From an uncultured Eubacteriales bacterium (GTDB taxonomy: Bacteria > Bacillota > Clostridia > Oscillospirales > Acutalibacteraceae), in assembly GCA_934667575.1 (NCBI GenBank), contig CAKUME010000046.1, forward strand, positions 1-7,547: 7,547 nt of DNA, in the 5' to 3' direction. The position numbers and the translations under genes are program-made. The notes beneath the pieces were generated by a model. It was not told where the DNA came from, ran no database searches, and saw only the letters and a program-made list of their open reading frames with translations. Shown in pieces: positions 1-6,331 of the stretch (its first letter is position 1; each line of letters starts with the position of its first letter).

Positions 1-877
1 GATCTATACCATTCAAAACAAGCAGCTTCGGGTGCAGATTTCGGATGTCGGCGCAGAACTGATGTCGATTCAAACCGCTGATGGCTGCGAATATCTTTGG
101 CAGGGCAATCCGGAGTTCTGGCCGAGCCGGGCGTCCAATCTGTTCCCGATTTGCGGGCGGCTGACCGGGGGCAAATACACATGCGACGGTCAGACCTACG
201 AGATGAATCTGCATGGCTTTGCGCGCCATATGGACATGACAGCCGAGCCGCAAGGGGAGGATCGCATCGCGTTTCATCTGTCCGACAGCGAACAAACGCG
301 TGCGCAATATCCGTTCCATTTTGCATTGACCATTTCCTATGAACTGGAGGGTGCCACGCTGCGAGAAACCTTTACGGTACATAATCCTTCCGACAAGACC
401 GTTCTGCCGTTCGCCGTGGGCGGACACCCGGGCTTTAACGTGCCGCTGGAAGCCGGAGAGCACTTTGAAGACTATTATGTGGAGTTCGACACCGTGGAGC
501 CGGTGCAGCGTGTAGTGATGAGCGATGCCTGCTTGGACACCGGCCGTCGGGTTCCGTTTGCGCTGGAGGATGGCACGCGCCTGCCGCTGCGGCACACGCT
601 TTTCGACAATGATGCGATTTTTCTTACCGAAATGAGTAGCGGGATCACGCTCAAGTCTCACAAGTGCAGCCGCACCGTTCATCTGTCGTATCCGCAGATG
701 AATGCGCTGGGCCTGTGGCACAAGCCGCACACCGAAGCGCCGTATGTGTGCATTGAGCCGTGGTATAGTCTGCCGGCCTATGACGGCGAAGTGGATGATA
801 TTCACACAAAGCATCTGATGGTGCATTTGCAGCCGAACCGAACCTATACGAACACTTTTGCCATTACCATTGGTTGA
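1..877 (+). CDS. LacX-like aldose 1-epimerase (galactose mutarotase fold), 5' end cut by window edge
   Basis: Predicted cytoplasmic enzyme that interconverts alpha and beta anomers of an aldose such as galactose or a phosphorylated sugar. The reading frame is open from base 2 and begins IYTIQNKQLR, which matches the usual first strand of LacX/YeaD-like epimerases, so the true start is probably only a codon or so outside the window; the GTG at 32 is internal. About 291 residues are visible, close to full family length (about 290-300). Family motifs in order: EYLWQ, LFPICGRL, HGFAR (His codon 212-214), GGHPGFNVP (His codon 425-427) and CIEPW (Glu codon 755-757). By analogy with galactose mutarotases, these two His and the Glu are the likely catalytic residues; this is inference. 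The protein resembles lactococcal LacX as I remember it. The stop is followed by a clear terminator. Its upstream neighbours, substrate and promoter are outside the window. Confidence 0.93.
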   Translation, partial: IYTIQNKQLRVQISDVGAELMSIQTADGCEYLWQGNPEFWPSRASNLFPICGRLTGGKYTCDGQTYEMNLHGFARHMDMTAEPQGEDRIAFHLSDSEQTRAQYPFHFALTISYELEGATLRETFTVHNPSDKTVLPFAVGGHPGFNVPLEAGEHFEDYYVEFDTVEPVQRVVMSDACLDTGRRVPFALEDGTRLPLRHTLFDNDAIFLTEMSSGITLKSHKCSRTVHLSYPQMNALGLWHKPHTEAPYVCIEPWYSLPAYDGEVDDIHTKHLMVHLQPNRTYTNTFAITIG

Positions 878-943
878 TTTTGCTGCTCGCTCCGCGCATG
901 CGAATGGCGAAAGAGTGAAATGGCATGATATTATGATATGTCG

Positions 944-980
944 AAAACGCAGCCGGGAAGATGTTCCGACTGCGTTTTTT
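944..980 (+). terminator. Intrinsic terminator after the epimerase gene
   Basis: The arms AAAACGCAG (944-952) and CTGCGTTTT (970-978) pair perfectly, with a smaller inner GGAA/TTCC pairing, and six T follow the CTGCG at 975-980. It lies 67 bases after the epimerase stop. The run of A on the left arm means it could also work weakly in the other direction. Confidence 0.85.
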
Positions 981-1114
981 GGTTTACTAAAATATGAGAG
1001 GATCAAGCGAGCAAATGGAAGGATAACGATGTATGGCGGGTCCGGAATCATAGCTCTTCGATCCACATATTTAAATAATACAAAAGATGCATTTTGTCGC
1101 AATTATAGTAAATT
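981..1114. other. AT-rich spacer between two convergent terminators, no gene seen
   Basis: This stretch is clearly more AT-rich than the flanking genes. I see no tRNA-like fold, repeat or recognisable protein. A 43-codon ORF begins at ATG 1029 after a fair Shine-Dalgarno (GGAAGG), but it runs through the minus-strand terminator and matches no family I know, so I do not call it. Together with the two terminators, the gene-free interval covers 878-1166. Confidence 0.6.
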
Positions 1115-1150
1115 AAAAAACCAGTGCCGAACGCAAAAGCTCGGCGCTGG
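1115..1150 (-). terminator. Intrinsic terminator of the esterase gene
   Basis: Read on the minus strand, CCAGCGCCGA pairs with TCGGCACTGG (one G-T wobble in ten pairs) around a ten-base loop. A run of six T follows (A run at 1115-1120 on the plus strand). It starts 16 bases beyond the esterase stop codon. Confidence 0.88.
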
Positions 1151-1166
1151 ATTACTTTAACATTAT

Positions 1167-1973
1167 TTATTGATTCTTCATCCACACTACGGCCTGATCC
1201 ACCCAGCCGGCGGCTTCGGGCAAGTTCAGCGCCGGATTGCCCATGTCGGTCATCGCGTTGGCAAGCGCAATGCCATGCGGGCCGTGCGGGTAAATATGCA
1301 GCTCAAATGGAATTTTTGCTGCCGACAGTGCAGCGGCCATCAGCAATGCGTTTTCAACCGGCACGGTACGGTCTTCGGTGGTATGCAGCAAAAACGCAGG
1401 GCACGTTCCGTCCGTGACCTGTTTTTCGAGCGAGACCAGCTCACGCTTTTCCGGATTTTGTACCTGACTGCCCAGTAGATTTTCAAAACTGCCTTCATGT
1501 GCAAATTTCCCCGCCGTGATTACGGCATAACAAAGCAGCATGCCGATGGGACGCACCGTGGTGCGCAAATCACAGCCCGGCAGCGCTGCCGCCACTTCGG
1601 GCAGGTGCCACAATGTGCCCAGCGAAGCCGCCAGATGGCCACCGGCCGAAAAACCGACCGCGAAAACGCGAGCCGGATCCACATGATATTCTGCTGCGTG
1701 CGTGCGAATATGCTGCATGGCCAGCGCGGCTTCGATCAGCTGCTGCGGAAACCGGCCGTGCGGCGCTACCGTGTAATGCAGCACAAAGCAATTCACGCCG
1801 CGGCCCGCAAACGCCATTGCAATGGGCGCCCCCTCCCGGTCGGCACAGACACCACCATAGCCACCGCCCGGAATGACCAACAATCCGTCGCACACGGCAG
1901 CGGTTTCAGATACAAACGTGTCCAGATATGCGTCCGGATATTTTTCCGACAACGCGATTCGTTTGAAAATCAT
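1167..1973 (-). CDS. Alpha/beta-hydrolase, acetyl-esterase/lipase-like (Aes/BD-FAE type)
   Basis: A 268-residue serine hydrolase of the alpha/beta fold. Visible landmarks are the oxyanion-hole motif PGGGY (residues 35-39), the nucleophile elbow GFSAGG with Ser109, the acid loop HTTEDRTVP with Asp201 the likely catalytic acid, and HGPHG with His233 the likely catalytic base. The order and spacing fit small acetyl-xylan/feruloyl esterase-like proteins common in plant-polysaccharide and oligosaccharide loci. No signal peptide is visible, so it probably acts in the cytoplasm on acylated sugars; the actual substrate cannot be read from the sequence. The ATG at 1973 is preceded by AAAGAGG seven bases upstream (1981-1987), which supports the start. 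It has its own promoter (2010-2038) and a terminator just after the stop, so it can be a single-gene unit, though readthrough from the AraC-type gene upstream is possible. A peptidase of the same fold is the main alternative. Confidence 0.9.
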   Translation of the reverse strand: MIFKRIALSEKYPDAYLDTFVSETAAVCDGLLVIPGGGYGGVCADREGAPIAMAFAGRGVNCFVLHYTVAPHGRFPQQLIEAALAMQHIRTHAAEYHVDPARVFAVGFSAGGHLAASLGTLWHLPEVAAALPGCDLRTTVRPIGMLLCYAVITAGKFAHEGSFENLLGSQVQNPEKRELVSLEKQVTDGTCPAFLLHTTEDRTVPVENALLMAAALSAAKIPFELHIYPHGPHGIALANAMTDMGNPALNLPEAAGWVDQAVVWMKNQ

Positions 1974-2009
1974 GGAGAGTCCTCTTTCCTATTCCGTTTT
2001 CTTTCGGTT

Positions 2010-2038
2010 ATTATCGCATCTTTTCCGGAAAAAGTCAA
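2010..2038 (-). promoter_or_regulatory. Sigma-A type promoter of the esterase gene
   Basis: On the minus strand, TTGACT (2033-2038) and GATAAT (2010-2015) are separated by exactly 17 bases; each box matches consensus in five of six positions. The predicted start of transcription is near 2003, giving a leader of about 30 bases before ATG 1973. The spacer holds a perfect 12-base palindrome (2021-2032), which could be an operator. Confidence 0.82.
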
Positions 2039-2084
2039 GTCCATCGTACCGAAAAATGCATATTTTTGAACGGATGGCCGAGGC

Positions 2085-2906
2085 CTATTTTTCGCTCAGG
2101 TGCATCTGCTTCCATTCCCGTGCCGACATACCTTCCGTGCGAGCAAAAACGCGCCCGAAATAGCTGAGATTGCCAAATCCCACCGCGGCGGCGATTGCGC
2201 TGACCGGGCGTTCCGGTGCCGAAAGCAATTGCTTTTTGGCTTCGGCAATTCGCAGATAGTTTAGGTATTCCATGGGGCGCACATGATATGCCGAGCGAAA
2301 CAACCGGCAAAACTGCGCTTCCGACACGCCGGCTCGCGCGGCCAGCTCCGGCAGCGCAAGCACCTCTGCAAAATGAACCTGCATCCACTGCACCACCGGT
2401 TCCAGCCGTGCCTGCGCCGAATGCGCGGGCACACCGTTTTCCGGGTTCAGCTCCTCATAAATGCGCAGCAGCAGTTCGTATAGCAGAACGCTGTTTTCGC
2501 GATAATCCACGAGCAGATCGCTGTGCTGCATCCGATTCAGCAGTGCACAAATCGGTTCCTCGGCGCGCAGGTGAAACACGCATGGGGCATCGGGCGTCAG
2601 CAGCGCGGCCACCGGGCCCGAAAACGTGATCCAGTCCGTGACCCAAAGCGGCCCGTCTGCGCGATATTGATGCATGGTGTGCGGCGGCAAATACAGCACA
2701 TCGCCGCGCGTCAGCGAGTGTGTTTCACTGCCCAGCACGGCGGCGCCGCGTCCGTCGGCACAAAACAGCAATTGATGATGCACAATGCCCGCCCGCCGCA
2801 GCACGCGCTCCTGCCGAGTGCCCAACCCGACGGTGCAAAGCGTAAGCGGCAGCGCACCGGCTTCCGGACGCATGATAAAAGAGTATCGATTTTCAACTTC
2901 CTCCAT
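2085..2906 (-). CDS. AraC/XylS-family transcriptional regulator
   Basis: A 273-residue DNA-binding regulator. Residues about 15-95 form a cupin-like sensing domain (HHQLLFCADG around 43-52 and GDVLYLPPHTMHQY around 68-81), as in AraC proteins that bind sugars. Residues about 168-268 hold the two-helix-turn-helix AraC domain: LPELAARAGVSEAQFCRLFR near 185-204, and VSAIAAAVGFGNLSYFGRVF near 235-254, which is the conserved second helix-turn-helix. The frame stays open to an ATG at 3056, but the ATG at 2906 is preferred because AGGGGAG lies eight bases upstream (2915-2921) and the longer version would cover its own promoter. It is divergent from the beta-galactosidase, so control of that gene and of itself is likely (inference). 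The esterase follows on the same strand after 111 bases. Family assignment is firm; the inducer is unknown. Confidence 0.93.
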   Translation of the reverse strand: MEEVENRYSFIMRPEAGALPLTLCTVGLGTRQERVLRRAGIVHHQLLFCADGRGAAVLGSETHSLTRGDVLYLPPHTMHQYRADGPLWVTDWITFSGPVAALLTPDAPCVFHLRAEEPICALLNRMQHSDLLVDYRENSVLLYELLLRIYEELNPENGVPAHSAQARLEPVVQWMQVHFAEVLALPELAARAGVSEAQFCRLFRSAYHVRPMEYLNYLRIAEAKKQLLSAPERPVSAIAAAVGFGNLSYFGRVFARTEGMSAREWKQMHLSEK

Positions 2907-2928
2907 GGCAATGGCTCCCCTGTTTTTA

Positions 2929-2981
2929 TCGTCCGAATCTGCGGTGTTCGATGAAAATAAAAAAAGATCAAAATCGGACGA
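2929..2981 (-). repeat. Inverted repeat in the regulator leader (possible operator or RNA stem)
   Basis: TCGTCCGA (2929-2936) and TCGGACGA (2974-2981) are perfect eight-base inverted repeats 37 bases apart. In the regulator transcript they would form a stem ending about eight bases before the Shine-Dalgarno. The 2974-2981 arm can instead pair with TCCGATT/AATCGGA sequence at 2997-3003. The pairing is seen; a role is inference. Confidence 0.4.
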
Positions 2982-3001
2982 ATTGATGCAAAATAATCCG
3001 A

Positions 3002-3030
3002 TTGACAGCGCTTTGTTTCTATGATAATAT
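3002..3030 (+). promoter_or_regulatory. Promoter of the beta-galactosidase gene
   Basis: A perfect TTGACA (3002-3007), a 17-base spacer and TAATAT (3025-3030) with a TG one base before it (3022-3023, extended -10). An alternative -10 is GATAAT at 3023-3028. The predicted transcript start is near 3037, giving a leader of about 108 bases. A loose match to the CcpA cre consensus (3003-3016) overlaps the -35 box but misses the last two positions. Confidence 0.8.
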
Positions 3031-3052
3031 AACAATATCAGCCGAATGTCAA
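3024..3052 (-). promoter_or_regulatory. Promoter of the AraC-family regulator gene
   Basis: On the minus strand, a perfect TTGACA (3047-3052), a 17-base spacer and TATTAT (3024-3029). The predicted transcript start is near 3017, giving a leader of about 110 bases. The -10 box occupies almost the same bases as the -10 of the divergent beta-galactosidase promoter. Confidence 0.8.
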
Positions 3053-3056
3053 GCAA

Positions 3057-3087
3057 TGTGTTCGCAAAAATTCAGAAAGCGAACGCG
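3057..3087 (+). promoter_or_regulatory. Hairpin in the beta-galactosidase 5' leader
   Basis: GTTCGC (3060-3065) pairs perfectly with GCGAAC (3079-3084), and three further outer pairs (two wobbles) extend the stem to about nine pairs around a 13-base loop. It lies roughly 20 bases into the predicted transcript and has no T run, so it is not a terminator. It may protect the 5' end or be a protein site. Confidence 0.4.
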
Positions 3088-3144
3088 GTGCGCGGCATTC
3101 GTACAAAACGGACCATAACAAACCAAAATGGAAAGGAAGATTCG

Positions 3145-4269
3145 ATGATTCGCGCATACGAAGATCTTAACCACATTTCCGAAAACCGGCTGCCGCAGCG
3201 CAGCTACTACATTCCCGGCGGCGCAGCGGACTACACGCTGCTCAATGGCGAATGGGACTTTGCGTTTTACGAAAACGGCGACCGTGCGGCTGCTCCGCAA
3301 AAGTGGGATCGCATTCAGGTGCCGGGCTGCTGGCAGCTGCAAGGTTATGAGCATCCCAACTACACCAACATCTGCTACCCCTACCCCTGCGATCCGCCGT
3401 TTGTGCCGGACGTGAATCCGATGGGCGTTTATCGCCGTACCTTTGTGCGCAAAGACCCCGAAAAACAGCTGTATCTGGTGCTCGAGGGTGTGAGCTCCTG
3501 TGCCGAAATTGAAGTCAACGGCCGCTATGTGGGCTATACGCAGGGGGCACATCTGCAAGCGGAATTCGATTTGTCGAATTTTGCGGATGCGGGCGAAAAC
3601 ACGCTGGTGATCCGCGTGCACAAATGGTGCAGCGGAAGCTATTTGGAAGATCAGGATTTTCTGCGTTTCAACGGATTGTTCCGCGATGTGTATCTGTTGG
3701 AGCGTCCGGTGGGTCACATTGCCGATGTGGAGCTGCGCACCGAAGACCGCTGCCTGCATATTCGCACGGATCGCCCCACGGAAGCCGTTTTGCGCGACGC
3801 ACAGGGTAAGGTGGTGGCCGAGGGCACGTTCGATGGCACAGGCGAACTCACGGTGGCGGCGCCGATCCTCTGGAACGCCGAGAAACCGTATCTTTATGAC
3901 CTCACACTGCGCTGCGCGGGCGAAGAGATTCATCAGGATGTCGGCTTCCGCACCATCGCGATTTCGGATAAGCAGGAGCTGCTCATCAACGGCGTTGCCG
4001 TAAAGCTCAAGGGTGTGAACCACCATGATTCCACGCCGGACGGCGGTTGGGTGATGAGCCGCGAAGCGCTGGAGCACGACCTGAAGCTGATGAAACAGCT
4101 GAATATCAACACCGTGCGCACCTCGCACTATCCTCCGTCGCCGGAATTTTTGCAGCTGTGCGACCGCATGGGCTTTTATGTGATTTTGGAAACCGACCTT
4201 GAAACCCATGGTTTCTGCTCTCGCCGACGAACGATCCGGCGTGGCGTGCATCGTTCTTCGACCGCATGA
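3145..4269 (+). CDS. Beta-galactosidase N-terminal part (GH2 sugar-binding, immunoglobulin-like and start of TIM barrel)
   Basis: This frame encodes 374 residues. Residues about 13-190 are the GH2 sugar-binding jelly roll, with LNGEWDFAFY, VPGCWQLQGY, NPMGVYRRTF and GSYLEDQDFLRFNGLFRDVYL; the second Asp of DQD (171) lines up with LacZ Asp201. Residues about 190-270 are the immunoglobulin-like domain ending in DVGFR. The TIM barrel begins at LLINGVAVKLKGVNHHD (279-295) and continues through NTVRTSHYPPSP and ETDLETHGF, where Glu353 and His355 match the LacZ magnesium ligands Glu416 and His418. True homology ends about residue 357; the last 17 residues or so, rich in Arg, are out-of-frame readthrough to the TGA at 4267-4269. 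Confidence 0.85.
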   Translation: MIRAYEDLNHISENRLPQRSYYIPGGAADYTLLNGEWDFAFYENGDRAAAPQKWDRIQVPGCWQLQGYEHPNYTNICYPYPCDPPFVPDVNPMGVYRRTFVRKDPEKQLYLVLEGVSSCAEIEVNGRYVGYTQGAHLQAEFDLSNFADAGENTLVIRVHKWCSGSYLEDQDFLRFNGLFRDVYLLERPVGHIADVELRTEDRCLHIRTDRPTEAVLRDAQGKVVAEGTFDGTGELTVAAPILWNAEKPYLYDLTLRCAGEEIHQDVGFRTIAISDKQELLINGVAVKLKGVNHHDSTPDGGWVMSREALEHDLKLMKQLNINTVRTSHYPPSPEFLQLCDRMGFYVILETDLETHGFCSRRRTIRRGVHRSSTA

Positions 4270-5936
4270 TCCGCGCGGTGGAACGCGACAAAAACCATGC
4301 CAGCATTATCATGTGGTCCACCGGCAACGAAAGCGGCCACGGCGATAACCACAAGGCCATGATCGACTGGGCGCGCCGCCGGGATCCCAGCCGCTTGATT
4401 CATTGCGAGGATGCGTGCCGCATCGGCATTGCAGGCCGCTCCGATGTGTATTCCCGGATGTATCCGAGTTTGGCGTCGCTCGAAGAATGGGCGACCGACA
4501 ATGTGCACACGGTGCCGGTTTTCATGTGTGAATATGCCCACGCGATGGGCAACGGCCCGGGCGACGTGTGGTATTACTGGGATAAAATTTGGGCACACCC
4601 GCGTCTGATCGGCGGCTGCATCTGGGAGTGGTGCGACCACACGGTGAAGGTGGACGGCGCATACCGCTATGGCGGCGACTTCCCGGGTGAGCTGACCGAC
4701 GACGGCAATTTCTGCTGCGACGGCATGGTGTTTGCCGACCGGTCGTTCAAGCCCGGCACCTATGAGATCGCGGCAGCCTATGCGCCGTTCCGCATTGCCT
4801 ACGACCATGGCCGCATTGCATATCATCACCTGATGGATTTCACCAATCTGTTGGAGTTCCGCGTGCGCTATGCATTGCGCGCCGATGGCAAGCTGCTTGA
4901 GGAGCGGACGCTCACACTGGCGGCGGAGCCGAAGCAGGTGGTTTACATCACGCCCGAAACGCCGTTCCCGGCTGCGTGTGCGCTGGGCTGCACCGTGGAG
5001 GTAGTATTGCTGCGTGCCGACGGCACCGAGGTGGCGCATTTGAGCACAGCCGTACCGGTGGCGGCACTGCCGGCCCCGGCGGAGGCGCCGCTTTGCCCGC
5101 TGACGGAGGATCGCGATTATATTTATGCTGCGGGCGACCGCTTTGCCTATCGCTTTGATAAGCAGCTTGGCGCGTTCGATCGTATGGTGATCGACGGCGA
5201 AGAGCAGCTGGCTGCGCCGGTGGTGTTCGATGCATTCCGCGCACCCACCGACAACGACCGGAACATCCGTCGGCTTTGGTGCTACAGCGCGGCCAAGTCG
5301 GGCGAAAACCTCGACCGCTGCTTTACCAAAATTTATGATGCGTCCATCGTAGACGGCGTAATCGCCGTAACCGGCAGCCTGGCGGGGGTGTCGCATCTGC
5401 CGTTCCTGCGTTACACCATGACACTGCGCATCGGTGCCGACGGCCGTGTACGCGTGGCGCTCGACGGTACGGTGCGTGCGGACATGATTTGGCTGCCGCG
5501 GCTGGGCTTCACATTCCCGTTGGCCAAAATGAACAGCGCCATGCGCTATTTTGGCATTGGACCTTTCGAAAGCTATTGCGACAGCTGCCACAATGGCCGC
5601 CTGGACTGGCACGAAACGACCGCTGCGCAGGAATATGTGCCCTATGTGCGTCCGCAGGAGCACGGCAACCACACAGCTGTGCGCCGCGTGGAGGTCAATG
5701 GCAAGCTGGCGTTTGCGGGCGACGGATTGGACATCAATTTGTCGCAGTACACGGCGCACCAGTTGAATGATGCGGAACACACCGATGAGCTGCCGGCCTC
5801 CCCTACGGGCTGCTGGTTGCGTATCGACTATAAAAACAGCGGGCTCGGCTCGAATTCCTGCGGACCGCAGCTGGAACCGGAATTCCAACTCAACGAAAAG
5901 CAGCTCCATTTCGCGTTTGAAATGGGTGTGTGCTGA
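4203..5936 (+). CDS. Beta-galactosidase C-terminal part (catalytic centre and Bgal_small_N domain)
   Basis: Homology is visible upstream of the first ATG (4266), with NDPAWRASFFDR at about 4230-4265, so this is the continuation of the broken gene and not an independent one. No Shine-Dalgarno marks a start of its own. In joined numbering the acid/base is Glu396 in STGNESGHG (codon 4329-4331) and the nucleophile is Glu463 in MCEYAHAMGN (codon 4530-4532). IWEW and FCCDGMVFADR follow, matching the substrate-pocket segments of LacZ. Residues about 657-929 are the Bgal_small_N domain, with AFRAPTDND, RYFGIGPFESY and PYVRPQEHGNH. The end GLGSNSCGP lacks the Trp of LacZ Trp999, a variant I recall as common in Firmicutes. 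Confidence 0.85.
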   Translation, partial: NPWFLLSPTNDPAWRASFFDRMIRAVERDKNHASIIMWSTGNESGHGDNHKAMIDWARRRDPSRLIHCEDACRIGIAGRSDVYSRMYPSLASLEEWATDNVHTVPVFMCEYAHAMGNGPGDVWYYWDKIWAHPRLIGGCIWEWCDHTVKVDGAYRYGGDFPGELTDDGNFCCDGMVFADRSFKPGTYEIAAAYAPFRIAYDHGRIAYHHLMDFTNLLEFRVRYALRADGKLLEERTLTLAAEPKQVVYITPETPFPAACALGCTVEVVLLRADGTEVAHLSTAVPVAALPAPAEAPLCPLTEDRDYIYAAGDRFAYRFDKQLGAFDRMVIDGEEQLAAPVVFDAFRAPTDNDRNIRRLWCYSAAKSGENLDRCFTKIYDASIVDGVIAVTGSLAGVSHLPFLRYTMTLRIGADGRVRVALDGTVRADMIWLPRLGFTFPLAKMNSAMRYFGIGPFESYCDSCHNGRLDWHETTAAQEYVPYVRPQEHGNHTAVRRVEVNGKLAFAGDGLDINLSQYTAHQLNDAEHTDELPASPTGCWLRIDYKNSGLGSNSCGPQLEPEFQLNEKQLHFAFEMGVC

Positions 5937-5991
5937 TCGCCCGTTCGACGAAGCCAATTCGCGCCCGATCATTATAAGGGCGCAGCAAAAT

Positions 5992-6053
5992 CCAACACAA
6001 AACGGCGGCACGGTGTTAAGGCGGTGCCGCCGTTTTGTGTTGGTCCTTTTTTT
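5992..6053 (+). terminator. Long intrinsic terminator after the beta-galactosidase gene
   Basis: Arms at 5992-6011 and 6024-6043 are perfect 20-base inverted repeats (CCAACACAAAACGG... against ...CCGTTTTGTGTTGG) around a 12-base loop, followed by TCC and seven T (6047-6053). It lies 55 bases after the stop at 5936. The stem is unusually long and has no mismatch. Confidence 0.93.
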
Positions 6054-6212
6054 ATCGAGCTGCCATCGAGAACGGCATCGTGCATATCGGTCATGCGGAA
6101 TATGCCATTGGTTCAACAGCGAATCCGAGTCATATTGAGAATATAGCCGAGTGTTTTCAAACCGGCCGGAATGCAAGGCATCATCGCCGAACGGGCCGGG
6201 CATCCAACATAC
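6054..6212. other. Spacer between two facing terminators, no gene seen
   Basis: No start with a ribosome site, no RNA-gene fold and no repeat is visible. One plus frame is open through it, but I recognise no family in its translation. With the flanking terminators it makes up most of the 395-base gene-free interval 5937-6331. It may hold decayed coding sequence, but I cannot show that. Confidence 0.5.
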
Positions 6213-6252
6213 AAAAAAGCCGCTGCATTCAATGTGTAGAATGCATCGGCTT
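6213..6252 (-). terminator. Intrinsic terminator of the alpha-mannosidase gene
   Basis: On the minus strand, AAGCCGATGCATTC (6239-6252) pairs with GAATGCAGCGGCTT (6217-6230) with one mismatch in 14 around an eight-base loop. The T run is six long (plus-strand A at 6213-6218), two of which form the last pairs of the stem. It lies about 80 bases past the mannosidase stop at 6332. Confidence 0.88.
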
Positions 6253-6331
6253 AAATCAGCGGTTTGAACTTGCGCGCCGGGAGTTCTTCCTTTCCAATAT
6301 CATCGAAAACCTTGGGCGCAATTTTCAACCA

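Larger units (their letters stand above)
3145..5936 (+). pseudogene. lacZ: GH2 beta-galactosidase (LacZ type), interrupted by a -1 frameshift near 4212
   Basis: Cytoplasmic-type enzyme that would hydrolyse terminal beta-galactosides such as lactose to galactose. Two overlapping frames together hold every domain of an LacZ-like protein in order. Adding one base in the T run at 4212-4214 joins them as ETHGFLLSPTNDPAWRAS and gives a 930-residue protein, close to E. coli LacZ (about 1,020). Start ATG 3145 is supported by AAAGGAAG ending five bases upstream. As written, the gene gives a protein that stops at 4269 before both catalytic glutamates, so it would be inactive. The break may be real or a homopolymer error in the read; the downstream frame shows no other stop or decay, which favours a recent mutation or an error. 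No clear slippery heptamer argues for programmed frameshifting. It is divergent from the AraC-family gene, its probable regulator. Confidence 0.9.

Noticed and set aside
1070..1102. A promoter-like pair on the minus strand (TTGCGA and TATTAT, 16-base spacer).
   Set aside because: The -35 match is weak, the stretch is AT-rich so chance matches are expected, and it would only drive antisense of the epimerase through a terminator.
1029..1160. A 43-codon ORF with a fair Shine-Dalgarno in the spacer after the epimerase.
   Set aside because: It reads through the inverted repeat of the minus-strand terminator and has no recognisable features.
2055..2070. AT-only hairpin (AAAAAT/ATTTTT) after the regulator stop as a terminator.
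   Set aside because: The stem has no GC pairs and would be too weak; readthrough into the esterase remains possible.
2907..3056. Longer N-terminus for the AraC-type regulator starting at 3056.
   Set aside because: It would run through the -10 and -35 region of its own promoter, lacks a Shine-Dalgarno, and the ATG at 2906 has an excellent one at the right distance.
3046..3144. Longer N-terminus for the beta-galactosidase starting at 3046.
   Set aside because: It lies in the leader just after the predicted transcript start, has no ribosome site, and its basic residues do not resemble a GH2 N-terminus or signal peptide.
4210..4220. Programmed -1 ribosomal frameshifting as the cause of the split beta-galactosidase.
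   Set aside because: No X-XXY-YYZ slippery heptamer is present at the junction and I see no obvious stimulatory structure; GH2 enzymes are not known to me to need it.
4176..6203. A 675-codon minus-strand ORF antisense to the beta-galactosidase, and a 400-codon one at 3049-4251.
   Set aside because: Both are shadows of a GC-rich coding strand: the plus frames carry clear GH2 motifs throughout, while the antisense translations are rich in Arg/His/Ala and match no family I recognise.
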